Both the position numbers and the translations under genes were made by a program. From Gluconobacter oxydans (GTDB lineage Bacteria > Pseudomonadota > Alphaproteobacteria > Acetobacterales > Acetobacteraceae): 64,000 nucleotides of DNA. Below, piece by piece: positions 51,509 through 60,188 of the stretch (the first letter of the stretch is position 1; each line of letters opens with the position of its first letter). The notes beneath the pieces are model-generated. The model made no database searches, was not told the origin of the DNA, and saw only the letters and a list, made by a program, of their open reading frames with translations. The DNA lies in the NCBI RefSeq assembly GCF_006539685.1, contig NZ_BJNM01000004.1, positions 1 through 64,000 of the forward strand. The letters run 5' to 3'.

Positions 51509-52978
51509 GTTTGTGACCAGATCCTTCAGGACGGCCGCTGTACCGCGCGTTTTCAGGTCTTCGCGGGTCTGGATGAAGCGGGTGAGGAACTCGGCGGAGT
51601 TCTCAAGGCCCCACCCGGCGAACACGCTCATCTCCAGCGCCTTGGCGGGGTTGGCGTCCAGCGCCAGAGCGCGGTCTTCGGCGCTGAGGCGCGGTTCCGT
51701 GACGGCGAATGTGGCTTCCACGTCATCGCGACCGGTCAGATAGGCACAGTAACAGGCGAGGACGAAAGCGATCCGGCGTGGGTCCTGAGCCTTTTTCAGA
51801 ACATCCTCGGCCGTGGCGCGCAGGAAGACCGGCAGCTTGGATGTGCTGTCGGATGTGATGCGCAGAAGCTGGTCACTGACGGCATGATTGCGGAACCGCT
51901 GCAGAAGCTGGGCTGCGTAATCCGGCAGGCTGATGCCCGGAGGGGCGGTGAGCTGCGGCTCGACGTCATGACGCAGGAACTGCTCCAGCAGGGCGGCCAG
52001 ATGTTCGTCGCCCATGGCCTCATCGACCAGCCGGTATCCCATCAGAACGCCCGGCAGGGCCAGCGTGGAATGGGACGCGTTCAGCATCCGCAGCTTGACC
52101 TGTTCGTAAGGCTCGACATCGTCTGTGAACAGCACGCCGACCTCCTCCCAGGCCGGACGTCCGGCCGGGAAGTGGTCTTCCACAACCCACTGGATGAAGT
52201 CCTCGCAGAACACGGGAACGCGGTCCTCGATCCCGCTCTGCGCATCCAGACGCGCCACGTCGGCGGGGTGGACGGCTGGGGTGATGCGATCGACCATGCA
52301 GGACGGGAAGGCGACATTGACCTCGATCCACTCCGCCAGTTCCGCGTCGCGAAGGCGGGCGAAGGACAGCACGGCATTGCGCGCGACATCGCCGTTTGCG
52401 GGAACGTTGTCGCAGGATAGGATGGTGAACGGCGCAACACCGGCATCCCGGCGCTGGCGCAGGGCTTCGGTCATCAGGCCGAACGCCGTGTGCGGGACCG
52501 GACGGTGCAGGTCTTCGGCAATGGCAGGATGTTCGGTCATGAACCGTCCGGCCTCATCCATGTAATAGCCGCCTTCGGTCACCGTCATGCTGACGATGCG
52601 GATGGCCGGGTCTGTCAGACGCTTCAGCGCGGCGTCACGGTCGGCCGGGGCATGGATGTATTCGACCAGCGATTTCACCACCCGGACCGTATCAGGCCGG
52701 TTCGGCGGACATTCGCGCAGGGTGTAAAGCCCGTTCTGCGCATGCAGGGCCTCGGCTTTCGCCACTTCCGCCGGATGGTCCATCAGACCCATCCCGACAA
52801 TGCCCCAGCCCGACTGGCCCGCCAGCGCAAGCGCGCGGTCCGTATAGACGGCCTGATGGGCACGATGGAAATTGCCGACGCTCAGATGGACAATGCCAGG
52901 CGTCACCGCATCCCGGTCGTAGGACGACGTCAGGATGGAGTCCGGCAGGTGGGACAGGGTCTGGGAAGTCAGGATCAT
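51503..52978 (-). CDS. Mannitol-dehydrogenase-family reductase, probable L-sorbose reductase
   Basis: NAD(P)-dependent long-chain polyol dehydrogenase interconverting ketoses and polyols (sorbose/fructose with sorbitol/mannitol). The 491-residue protein has IVHLSVGNFHRAHQAVYTDR, the Rossmann region WGIVGMGLMD, TILSCDNVPANG and the PSLDR catalytic block KLRMLNASHSTLALPG (Lys, Asn, His). In Gluconobacter an NADPH-dependent sorbose reductase is, from memory, encoded a few genes beyond sldBA in this order, so cytosolic return of L-sorbose to sorbitol is the favoured role; mannitol 2-dehydrogenase is the alternative. Its last two codons, GTA TAA, lie inside the composite repeat. Confidence 0.88.
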   Translation of the reverse strand: MILTSQTLSHLPDSILTSSYDRDAVTPGIVHLSVGNFHRAHQAVYTDRALALAGQSGWGIVGMGLMDHPAEVAKAEALHAQNGLYTLRECPPNRPDTVRVVKSLVEYIHAPADRDAALKRLTDPAIRIVSMTVTEGGYYMDEAGRFMTEHPAIAEDLHRPVPHTAFGLMTEALRQRRDAGVAPFTILSCDNVPANGDVARNAVLSFARLRDAELAEWIEVNVAFPSCMVDRITPAVHPADVARLDAQSGIEDRVPVFCEDFIQWVVEDHFPAGRPAWEEVGVLFTDDVEPYEQVKLRMLNASHSTLALPGVLMGYRLVDEAMGDEHLAALLEQFLRHDVEPQLTAPPGISLPDYAAQLLQRFRNHAVSDQLLRITSDSTSKLPVFLRATAEDVLKKAQDPRRIAFVLACYCAYLTGRDDVEATFAVTEPRLSAEDRALALDANPAKALEMSVFAGWGLENSAEFLTRFIQTREDLKTRGTAAVLKDLVTNV

Positions 52979-53055
52979 GGACAGGATCTTTCAGGCGAAA
53001 GGACCGGCTTCTTTTAGAAGCCTCCACCTTCGAGGAAACCGTTTTTGTATTTTGT

Positions 53056-53074
53056 GAATTATTTCTAATAATTC
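53056..53074. promoter_or_regulatory. Perfect 19-bp palindrome upstream of reductase gene
   Basis: GAATTATT-TCT-AATAATTC has perfect 8-bp arms around 3 nt, 78 bp upstream of the MDH-family gene and 124 bp upstream of the divergent fRMsr gene. AT-rich operator candidate; regulator unknown. Confidence 0.5.
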
Positions 53075-53197
53075 TCCCGAATACGCGAGCATTAGCGGAA
53101 ATGGTTATTTCCCATAGATATGGCGACCTTTTCCGTTTTTTCCCGTCTGTCCTATGATCGGCGGCCCCATTCTTCGTTTTTTGCAGGACAGTTTCTC

Positions 53198-53674
53198 ATG
53201 AGTGCCCCCATCCATCGTCTGAGCGTGGACGAACTCGTCCCCATGGTGCGGTCCGTTCTGCAGACCGAGACGGACATGATTGCCAACATGGCCAATATCG
53301 CGGCCCTGCTGTTCGAAACCCTGCCGCAGATCAACTGGGCCGGGTTCTATCTGTGGAAAGAGGCGGATCGCCAGCTCGTGCTGGGGCCGTTTCAGGGCCG
53401 TCTGGCCTGCACGCGGATTCCGCTCGGGCGCGGCGTCTGCGGAACGGTCGCGCAGAACCGGGAGACGCTGGTCGTGCCGGACGTACATGCGTTTCCAGGA
53501 CATATCGCCTGCGATGCGGCTTCGGAATCGGAAATCGTGCTTCCGGTCGTGGCCAGAGGCGCGCTCGTGGGCGTGCTGGACATCGACAGCCCCGTAAAGG
53601 ACCGGTTCTCCGACGCCGATCGCACACGACTGAAAGAGGTGGTCAGTCTGCTCGTGGCAACACTGGAAGGCTGA
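53198..53674 (+). CDS. Free methionine-(R)-sulfoxide reductase (GAF domain)
   Basis: Reduces free Met-R-sulfoxide. The 158-residue GAF-domain protein contains NWAGFYLWKE, LVLGPFQGRLACTRIPLGRGVCG, then FPGHIACDAASESEIVLPVV. The three cysteines sit at the positions conserved in fRMsr (resolving, second, and catalytic in HIACD). I chose the ATG at 53198 (MSAPIHRLSVDELV); open codons back to 53120 lack the family pattern. It is divergent from the MDH-family gene. Confidence 0.92.
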   Translation: MSAPIHRLSVDELVPMVRSVLQTETDMIANMANIAALLFETLPQINWAGFYLWKEADRQLVLGPFQGRLACTRIPLGRGVCGTVAQNRETLVVPDVHAFPGHIACDAASESEIVLPVVARGALVGVLDIDSPVKDRFSDADRTRLKEVVSLLVATLEG

Positions 53675-53701
53675 GCGGGGACTGGCCCCGCTCAGCCGGG
53701 G

Positions 53702-54292
53702 TCAGGCCGGGACGCTGACGGACAGGTGGCTCATCAGTTCCGGCACGTCCTCGACGACCGTGAACAGCTTGCGGGCCGACGGGTCCGCAAAGCCCTGATC
53801 GACCGCATCATTGAGCGTGTTGACCAGGGACGTGGCCCAGCCGCCGATATTGACGATGTAGATCGGCTCCTGATGCAGGCCGAGCTGCTTCCAGGTCATG
53901 ATTTCCATGAGTTCGTCGAACGTGCCGAGACCACCCGGAATGATCGCATAGGCGTCGGACAGCTCGAACATCCGGGCCTTGCGGGTGTGCATGTCCGGCG
54001 TGACTTCAAGCTGCGTCACACCCTTGTGCATGACTTCGCGGGCATGGAGGAATTTGGGAATGACGCCGATGACCTTGCCGCCCGCCTGAAGCGCCGCATC
54101 CGCCACCGTGCCCATCAGCCCCACATGGCCGCCGCCATAGACCAGTGTGATTCCGTGTCGCGCCAGGGCCGTTCCGATTTCTTTTGCACCTTCGGCATAG
54201 ACGGGGGAGTTGCCGAAGCGGGAGCCACAGAAGACGGCGCAGGAACGAATGGTCATGTCGGGTCCGTGTAAGTTGAAGCGAAGATCCGTCAT
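53702..54292 (-). CDS. LOG-family protein (cytokinin riboside 5'-monophosphate phosphoribohydrolase type)
   Basis: This Rossmann-type hydrolase of the lysine-decarboxylase-like/LOG family removes ribose 5-phosphate from nucleotide-like substrates. Motifs are AVFCGSRFGNSP, LVYGGGHVGLMG, the LOG signatures THKARM-type MHTRKARM and PGGLGTFDEL. Two starts are possible: ATG 54292, which overlaps the upstream MFS stop as ATGA and suggests coupling, or ATG 54256 (MTIRSCAVFCGS), nearer the family norm. The 54292 start gives 196 residues. The physiological role in bacteria is uncertain. Confidence 0.9.
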   Translation of the reverse strand: MTDLRFNLHGPDMTIRSCAVFCGSRFGNSPVYAEGAKEIGTALARHGITLVYGGGHVGLMGTVADAALQAGGKVIGVIPKFLHAREVMHKGVTQLEVTPDMHTRKARMFELSDAYAIIPGGLGTFDELMEIMTWKQLGLHQEPIYIVNIGGWATSLVNTLNDAVDQGFADPSARKLFTVVEDVPELMSHLSVSVPA

Positions 54293-55482
54293 GCGGTCCG
54301 GCGCCCCAGGGAACGGCTGATCAGCACACCCACCAGACAGCAGATGGCGGTGGTGGCGAACATCGTCCTGTAACCGGCGAACTCGATGACCTGTCCAAGA
54401 AACAGCCCCGAGCACGCGATGGCAAGGTCAATGAAGATGGAATAGGCCCCAAGAGCTGCCCCGCGGTTCTCCGGACCCGCACTGTTGACGGCCAGAACGC
54501 CCAGAGCCGGGAAGAGCAGCGAGAAACCTGCGCCCGTCAATGCAGCGCCCACAAGGGCAGCGGATGGTGTCTGGAACACGCTGAGCGTGGCGAGTCCGAG
54601 CGCTTCCACCAGCAGCGAGACGATCGCCACGAACACGCCGCCGCGCTTGGCGATCTGCGAAGCGAAGAAAAACCGGATGACGACGAAAGTGAATCCGAAA
54701 ACCGCCAGCGCCGTCGCCGCGCCCTGCCAGTGCAGCACCGAATAATACAGCGCCAGGAACGATGAGATCGCCCCGAATCCGATGGACCCTGCCGCCAGGG
54801 CCGAACCATGCGGGAGGACGAATCTGAGCGCGCGGGAGAAAGGAATGGGCTGGCTGGTCGAGGGAATGGGTTTGACGGCAGGGTAGAAGCCGATCAGCGC
54901 CAGGCCGAACAGCGGCAGGGCCACCGAGAGGATGCCCACCGAAACCAGCCCGCCATAGGGTGCGGCCAGCATGGACAGCTTGGCCCCGATCGGCGCACCC
55001 AGCGCAATCCCGCCATAGGAGCAGATGCCGTTCCAGGAAATGGCGATGGCGGTATTTTCTGCCCCGGCACGCCGGATGTTCCAGACGATCACCCCGGTCG
55101 CGGCCCAGCTTTCCGCCCACCCCAGCAGCAGGCGGCTGGACAGCAGCACACCCAGCGACAGCAGCGGTGTGGCCGCGAGCAGTCCCGACCCGGTCACCAG
55201 AAGGCCGGACAGCAGACAGGTGACGAGCCCGCCGATGACCACGGGTTTGGGGCCGATCCGGTCCACCAGCCGTCCGGCGGAGGGCCGGGCCGCAAAAGTC
55301 GCGAAATACTGGAGCGAGAATGTGATGCCCGCGACGGTCGTGCTGTAACCCAGTCCCTGATGTACGAAAATCGTCAGGACGGCGTTGGGCAGGCCGATCA
55401 CGATATAGACGAGAAGATTGAACAGGACGACGGCAAGAACGCGTTTCGTCGGTGAGTCCGCCGGCGTGTCTTGCGCGGTCAT
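54289..55482 (-). CDS. MFS transporter, YfcJ-like
   Basis: This 397-residue protein has twelve predicted membrane spans. The cytoplasmic A-motif region reads ARPSAGRLVDRIGPKPVV after span two, and GWAESWAATGVIVWN is a charged span. This resembles the YfcJ/YhhS group of major facilitator drug or sugar efflux proteins. AGGAGA lies ten bases before the ATG. The stop overlaps the LOG gene start by four bases, so the two form an operon. Substrate unknown. Confidence 0.9.
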   Translation of the reverse strand: MTAQDTPADSPTKRVLAVVLFNLLVYIVIGLPNAVLTIFVHQGLGYSTTVAGITFSLQYFATFAARPSAGRLVDRIGPKPVVIGGLVTCLLSGLLVTGSGLLAATPLLSLGVLLSSRLLLGWAESWAATGVIVWNIRRAGAENTAIAISWNGICSYGGIALGAPIGAKLSMLAAPYGGLVSVGILSVALPLFGLALIGFYPAVKPIPSTSQPIPFSRALRFVLPHGSALAAGSIGFGAISSFLALYYSVLHWQGAATALAVFGFTFVVIRFFFASQIAKRGGVFVAIVSLLVEALGLATLSVFQTPSAALVGAALTGAGFSLLFPALGVLAVNSAGPENRGAALGAYSIFIDLAIACSGLFLGQVIEFAGYRTMFATTAICCLVGVLISRSLGRRTA

Positions 55483-55610
55483 GGATCTGCTCTCCTGAGA
55501 CTTGGCTGTAAAAAGATCTTCTCTGGCATAAGCCAGATGAGGGAGGCCGTCACGGGGCCGTGTCTTTCCGGACTTTCACAATAGCGAGTGAAATCGTCCG
55601 GAATCAGAGG

Positions 55611-56057
55611 CTAAACGGGCTGACGCAGACGGGACGCGACAGACGTGCAGACTGTCTGGCGCAGCGGTAGGGGCATGGACGGCAGGGCATACTGTTCGCG
55701 CTGTCCTGTCCGTAGGCTGAGAGCCTGAAGAATGCCCTGTTTTCCCGTGACATAGTCCCGGTCGTTCTGAACAGGGGAGGTGGGACTCCCGGTCTCGTTT
55801 CCCGTCAGCATGGCGTTCTGCCGGCAGTAATGCAATGTCCCCACAAGGTTTGCGGTGGTAGCAGAGGACAGGTCAGGCTCTCCCAGAAATGCTACCGAAT
55901 TGCGTGCTGGGGAGAAGGGATGTCCCTGCTGGTTGCGGGAGAGGGTTTTCTCGAAATCCGGCGACAGAGCGGCTCTGGAGGCACAGCCTCCCATCATCAG
56001 GAGCGGCGCCAGCAGGACAGTGGCCGGGAAAGTGGGGCGGGGCATGCGTTGGTCCAT
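55611..56057 (-). CDS. Lipoprotein of unknown function
   Basis: This 148-residue precursor has a signal sequence ending in lipobox MGGC (ATVLLAPLLMMGGC). The mature part has AFLGEPDLSSATTANLVGTLHYCRQNAML and a C-terminal LPLRQTVCTSVASRL; the two cysteines may pair. The pattern suggests a small periplasm-facing lipoprotein. It lies 93 bp after dinB on the same strand. No family recognised. The in-frame ATG at 56045 is an alternative start. Confidence 0.65.
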   Translation of the reverse strand: MDQRMPRPTFPATVLLAPLLMMGGCASRAALSPDFEKTLSRNQQGHPFSPARNSVAFLGEPDLSSATTANLVGTLHYCRQNAMLTGNETGSPTSPVQNDRDYVTGKQGILQALSLRTGQREQYALPSMPLPLRQTVCTSVASRLRQPV

Positions 56058-56150
56058 GCGGTGGAAAAAGGGCCCGTTCAGAACAGGCTGATCCCCAACG
56101 CATCAGACGCCGGAAAGAATGCAATTCTGTCCGGACAGCGCCGGGTGCCC

Positions 56151-57221
56151 TTAGAAAAGCAGTTCCATCTGGTCGCAGGGCGGGCTCTCCGCCGCATGAA
56201 AGCCTGACAGTGTCAGCCCCAGCAGTCGCACGCCCGGCACGAACGGAAACAGCGGCGCCATGAGGCTCTGGCCCGTCTCCAGCAGGACCTCTTCGGACGG
56301 AACCGGCGCGGACAGGGTGCGGGCACGGGTGATCTGGCGGAAATCGGCGTATTTGACCTTCAGGGTCACCGTCCGCGCCTGAAGCTGGCGGCGCTGGGCG
56401 CTGCCCCACAGCGTGGCCGCGATCTGCGTCAGCGCCTGATGCGCGTCGGCTTCGGAAGTCAGGTCCCGAAGATAGGTCTGCTCTGTCCCGAGGGATTTGC
56501 GCTCCCGGTTTACGACGACAGGCCGGTGATCGATCCCGCGCGAAATACCGTAATAGAACGTTGCCGCCTTGCCGAAATGTCGGGTCAACGTCTCGATATC
56601 CCGCTCCCGCAGATCGGCTCCCGTCTCAATGCCGAGAGCACGCATTTTTCGCGCCATGGCCGGCCCGATACCGTGAAACGCATCGACGGGCAGGGCGGCC
56701 ACAAACTCCGGCCCCATGGCGGGCGTGATGACGAACAGCCCGTCCGGCTTGCGGTAATCCGAGGCCAGCTTGGCGAGAAACCGGTTGTAGGACACACCGG
56801 CGGAGGCGGTCAGGCCAGTCTCGGCGTGGATGTCCGCGCGGATGCGGTCCGCGACCAGCGTGGCCGAACCATAGGCGCCGAGATGGTCCGTCAGATCCAG
56901 ATAGGCTTCATCCAGCGACAGCGGCTGGATCAAAGGTGTGTAGCGCGAGAAGATGTCATGGATCTGGGCCGAGACGCTGCGATAGACGTCAAACCGCGCC
57001 GGTACGAACAAAAGCTCCGGACACAGGCGTTTGGCCGTGACCGATGGCATGGCCGAGCGGACCCCGAAACGGCGGGCCTCGTAGCTTGCGGCGGCCACCA
57101 CGCCCCGTGCCTCGCCCCGACCCACTGCGAGCGGACGGCCGCGCAGGGAAGGGTCGTCCCGCTGTTCGACAGACGCGTAAAATGCGTCCATGTCGATATG
57201 CACGATCCGGCGTTGCTCCAT
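56151..57221 (-). CDS. dinB: DNA polymerase IV
   Basis: Error-prone Y-family polymerase for translesion synthesis. The 356-residue protein starts with the catalytic IVHIDMDAFYASVEQRDDP (first Asp) and continues with VAAASYEARRFGVRSAMP and PLSLDEAYLDLTDH (second Asp-Glu). Helix-hairpin-helix VDAFHGIGPAMARKMRALGI and the little-finger domain follow, ending in DQMELLF, a beta-clamp-binding motif. It is divergent from the NUDIX gene by 50 bp. I did not find a convincing LexA box there. Confidence 0.96.
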   Translation of the reverse strand: MEQRRIVHIDMDAFYASVEQRDDPSLRGRPLAVGRGEARGVVAAASYEARRFGVRSAMPSVTAKRLCPELLFVPARFDVYRSVSAQIHDIFSRYTPLIQPLSLDEAYLDLTDHLGAYGSATLVADRIRADIHAETGLTASAGVSYNRFLAKLASDYRKPDGLFVITPAMGPEFVAALPVDAFHGIGPAMARKMRALGIETGADLRERDIETLTRHFGKAATFYYGISRGIDHRPVVVNRERKSLGTEQTYLRDLTSEADAHQALTQIAATLWGSAQRRQLQARTVTLKVKYADFRQITRARTLSAPVPSEEVLLETGQSLMAPLFPFVPGVRLLGLTLSGFHAAESPPCDQMELLF

Positions 57222-57271
57222 GAGGCAAGTTTCGCCGATTCGGAAGAACGAAACAAGATCAGGATCCGTCC

Positions 57272-57850
57272 ATGAGCTCCGACACGACCCTTGAAGACGC
57301 CCGCAGGGACGCCGGTTTCCAGACGATTTCGACCCGGCTGGCCTATAGCAATCCCTGGACGGCCCTGCGCGAGGACATCATCGTCCATCCCAACGGAAAG
57401 CAGGGCCTGTATGGCATCGTGGAGCGGGGCGAGTTCGTCGTGATCCTGCCGCTGCACGCCGACGGCAAGGTCACGCTGATCCAGCAGTTCCGCTATCCCG
57501 TGGGCGAGCGGCTGTGGGAGCTTCCGATGGGCATGTGGGAGACGAAAGAGAACGTCGATCCGGTCGAGCTCGCGCTGGGCGAACTGCGGGAGGAGACCGG
57601 GCTACGCGCCGGTGAGATGATCCATGTCGGCAGCATGTATCAGGGTGCAGGCTATTCGAACCAGAAAGGCCATGTCTTCCTGGCGCGCAACCTGACGCGT
57701 GGCGAGAGGGATCTGGAAGCCACGGAAGAGGACATCACCTGCCACGACATGACGCTGGCCGCGTTCGAAGCCATGATCCGAGACGGCGAACTGAAATGCA
57801 TGGTCTCGCTGGCCGCTTTTGCGCTGATCCGGGCAAAAGGGCTGATCTGA
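57272..57850 (+). CDS. NUDIX hydrolase (ADP-ribose pyrophosphatase type)
   Basis: Hydrolyses nucleoside-diphosphate sugars. The 192-residue protein has the NUDIX box ELALGELREETGLRAGEM (REEtGL core), preceded by LIQQFRYPVGERLWELPMG, which is characteristic of ADP-ribose/NDP-sugar pyrophosphatases. AGGA lies seven bases before the ATG. It is divergent from dinB; a membrane protein gene follows. Confidence 0.92.
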   Translation: MSSDTTLEDARRDAGFQTISTRLAYSNPWTALREDIIVHPNGKQGLYGIVERGEFVVILPLHADGKVTLIQQFRYPVGERLWELPMGMWETKENVDPVELALGELREETGLRAGEMIHVGSMYQGAGYSNQKGHVFLARNLTRGERDLEATEEDITCHDMTLAAFEAMIRDGELKCMVSLAAFALIRAKGLI

Positions 57851-57915
57851 GGGGTTTTCCCCGACCTCACGGAACCGGAGATGTGTCTGGGGCGCTAGCT
57901 GTTCTCCAGTACATC

Positions 57916-58440
57916 ATGAAGGTCCCGATGGTCGAAACCGCATCGCCGTCTCCCGATACCAGCCAGATCATCGCGCGCGGCCATCCGACCGATAATGAGC
58001 TTCTGGCGTTTTACCGCTCGGAAATCCGGTTCGAGACGGAAGTCGTGAACGGCCGCCTTCAGGCGCTTCTGGGATCGCAGGCCTTCCTCGTCATCGCCTA
58101 TGCGACGGCCATGACGGGCTCCACAAAAAGATGGGGCGACAGCATGGTTCTTCTGCTGCCGCCCCTGTTTTCCCTGTTGGGATTTGTCCTCGCCCTGATG
58201 GCGCTGCCAGGCATCCGCGCGGCCTATGCCGCAATCGGGAAATGGGAGGGCAAACAGCGCAATCTGTACACCCGCAGCCCGGACCTGACCGATTTCACAC
58301 TGGCGCCGAACGAGGACGAAACCCGCGACATGATGCGCCGTGCCCAGCGTGGCGCACTTTTCGCCCATCAGGCCCCGTTCATCTTCATGATCGCCTGGGC
58401 AATTTTCGGGATCATCCCATTCTATCTGTACCTGAAATAG
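57916..58440 (+). CDS. Small membrane protein of unknown function
   Basis: This 174-residue protein has a hydrophilic N-terminus (residues 1-55, with NELLAFYRSEIRFETEVVNG), then spans SQAFLVIAYATAMTG, MVLLLPPLFSLLGFVLALM and a C-terminal PFIFMIAWAIFGIIPFYLYL. This arrangement, with a short cytoplasmic helix before a membrane pair and one final span, resembles small DUF membrane proteins, but I do not recognise a family. ATGs at 57916 and 57928 are possible starts; codons further upstream overlap the NUDIX gene. Confidence 0.6.
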   Translation: MKVPMVETASPSPDTSQIIARGHPTDNELLAFYRSEIRFETEVVNGRLQALLGSQAFLVIAYATAMTGSTKRWGDSMVLLLPPLFSLLGFVLALMALPGIRAAYAAIGKWEGKQRNLYTRSPDLTDFTLAPNEDETRDMMRRAQRGALFAHQAPFIFMIAWAIFGIIPFYLYLK

Positions 58441-58442
58441 CG

Positions 58443-58726
58443 TCAGATCACGGCGTCAAGAAAGACGACTTCCGATCCGCCCCCTTCAACCAGAGGCGTA
58501 ATCGTCTGGTTGAACACCCTGCCGTGCTCCGTTGCCATGTGGCCGCATCATCCCGGTAGGTTTCTTCCACATGAAACAGGTCGGGGTCCGAGGCGAGCGT
58601 ATAGACCATGAAACGCTCACAGCCCGGTTCGGCGCGAACGTCCCCAGCCAGTTTCGTCAGCAGAGCGCGCAGGGTTTCGCGCTTTCCGGGCAGCGCTTTG
58701 AGCGTGGCGTAAAGGGACTTGGCCAT
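58443..58726 (-). pseudogene. Antibiotic-biosynthesis-monooxygenase-family gene, frameshifted
   Basis: ABM-fold dimeric ferredoxin-like proteins are quinol or small-molecule monooxygenases. The first ~62 codons are normal (YATLKALPGKRETLRALL, EPGCERFMVYTLASDP, FHVEETYRDDAA). Then the frame breaks near 58540. Continuing it gives unrelated Arg/Thr-rich residues and a stop at 58448. Another frame gives the expected C-terminal strand and helix (HMATEHGRVFNQ, TPLVEGGGSEVVFLDAVI), stopping at 58443-58445. A small deletion of length not divisible by three fits. The product is probably non-functional unless the break is a sequence error. Confidence 0.78.
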
Positions 58727-58806
58727 GACGCGGAACCTCGTGCTGTTGGAAGGTCCGTTATCATTGAGCCGTTAAGGCCGATCCTCAACGGCACAGCTGC
58801 GTGAGG

Positions 58807-59184
58807 CTAGGATTTCTCCAGCAGAGCCTTGCAGCGCATCCAGGACATACGGTCGCGGAAGATGAACAGGACGTAGTAGTCCAGCTCGCGGCTGCGGGTT
58901 TTCGTGGTGCGGGTATAGAAGGGATAGACGTCGAACGGCCCCTGAAGTCCGGCAGGGGCGGGTTCGGACGGCAGGATGCAGTTGACCCGGAACAGCGGCA
59001 TATAGACTGCGTCATCGCCGGGATTGCGCCGCACATGCCACAGGTTGCGCCGGAACTTTTTCAGCCGTTCAGGCAGAAGAAAGACCATCGATTTCTCGAT
59101 GAATCCTTCTCCGAAATGCTCCGGCCGGTAATACCGCATGTCCTCGGGCATGTTGCAGAAATGGGGATGGTCCTGAACGATCAT
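58807..59184 (-). CDS. Uncharacterised cytoplasmic protein
   Basis: This 125-residue soluble protein is rich in aromatic and charged residues (MIVQDHPHFCNMPEDMRYYRP, KKFRRNLWHVRRNPGD, SRELDYYVLFIFRDRMSWMR). AAAGGATGG precedes the ATG at 59184. It has no signal peptide or membrane span. It lies between the broken monooxygenase gene and padR on the same strand; function unknown. Confidence 0.6.
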   Translation of the reverse strand: MIVQDHPHFCNMPEDMRYYRPEHFGEGFIEKSMVFLLPERLKKFRRNLWHVRRNPGDDAVYMPLFRVNCILPSEPAPAGLQGPFDVYPFYTRTTKTRSRELDYYVLFIFRDRMSWMRCKALLEKS

Positions 59185-59242
59185 AGACCATCCTTTACGG
59201 CATTGTGCCGGCCGTTGGGAGAGGTACGCCGGTGTTCCTGCC

Positions 59243-60067
59243 TTATTCGGCCGAAGTCTTTTCGGCAGATGCCTCGTCAGCAGCCGGACCGCCGATTTCC
59301 GCAGCGGCACGGCGCAGGATCGCCACGATGCGACGCAGTTCGTCCGCATCCGCGCCACGGCGGGACTTCAGGGCAGCTTTCAGAGCGAACCTTGCGTCAT
59401 GAAATTCCTGCCCCAGCGTCGGGTCGAGGTCATTGATGCCGGTAAAGGCTTCGCGGACATCGGCCATACGGGCACCGATCCGGCTCATGATGTCGAGGAT
59501 GCGGGCTGCTTCAGCCTTGTTGGCCTCGTGATGCGCCTTGCCCTCGTCCGTCAGGCTATAGAGCTTGCGGTTGCCTTCCTGGGTGACGGCGGCGAGGCCG
59601 GTTTCTTCCAGATAGGTAAGGGACGGGTAGATCACGCCGGGGCTGGGCTTGTAGAAGCCGCCGGACCGCTCTTCGAGGCGCCGGATCAGCTCATAGCCAT
59701 GGGCCGGGGCCTCGGCGAGCAGGGCGAGGATGACGAGCTGAAGCTCATCGGCCGTCAGCTTGCGACCTCGTGTGAAGCCTTCGCCCCCCAGATCACCGCC
59801 AAAGCCCTTGCCGAAACGGCCGCCGCCCATTCCGCCGCCACGTCCGCCATGCCGACGGCCGAAACCGCCTTCACCGCGCTCCATGCCCCGATGGCGTCCG
59901 CCGCGTCCTTCGCCGCGCCCCCGGTCTTTATTGGGGCCATCTCGCCGCTCTGCGCCTTCTGCGACGGGACCTCCCATGCGGAAGAAACCGCGGCGATGGC
60001 CGCGACGGGGGCGCTGTCCGACATCCGGACGGTCGGTGTTGAAGCGGTCAGTCTTGTGTTTGAACAT
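59243..60067 (-). CDS. PadR-family regulator with Gly/Arg-rich N-terminus
   Basis: The 274-residue protein divides in two. Residues 1-105 are low-complexity Gly/Arg/His-rich (GRGEGRGGRHRGMERGEGGF, GRRHGGRGGGMGGGRFG). Residues 105-190 form a PadR winged helix (TADELQLVILALLAEAPAHG, YELIRRLEERSGGFYKPSPG, VIYPSLTYLEETGL, NRKLYSLTDEGKAH), followed by a helical dimerisation tail. This layout resembles YqjI of E. coli, a metal-responsive PadR protein with a His-rich N-terminus. GATATATC repeats (60081-60117) just upstream of its start suggest autoregulation. Metal sensing is inference. Confidence 0.88.
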   Translation of the reverse strand: MFKHKTDRFNTDRPDVGQRPRRGHRRGFFRMGGPVAEGAERRDGPNKDRGRGEGRGGRHRGMERGEGGFGRRHGGRGGGMGGGRFGKGFGGDLGGEGFTRGRKLTADELQLVILALLAEAPAHGYELIRRLEERSGGFYKPSPGVIYPSLTYLEETGLAAVTQEGNRKLYSLTDEGKAHHEANKAEAARILDIMSRIGARMADVREAFTGINDLDPTLGQEFHDARFALKAALKSRRGADADELRRIVAILRRAAAEIGGPAADEASAEKTSAE

Positions 60068-60080
60068 TGTGTTCTCCTAT

Positions 60081-60117
60081 TCGATATATCGAACGATATA
60101 GTATCTTAAGATATATC
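60081..60117. promoter_or_regulatory. GATATATC operator cluster upstream of padR
   Basis: TCGATATATCGA (60081-60092) is a perfect 12-bp palindrome. CGATATA (60094-60100) and GATATATC (60110-60117) follow, spaced by about one to two helical turns. It lies 14 bp upstream of padR and is probably its own binding site. Confidence 0.6.
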
Positions 60118-60188
60118 TTCAAGAGAAAAAGAAGGCGGGTCGATTTTTTCTCCCGTCCCTGTTCCGGTACCCGGGGTGAAGGCATGAA

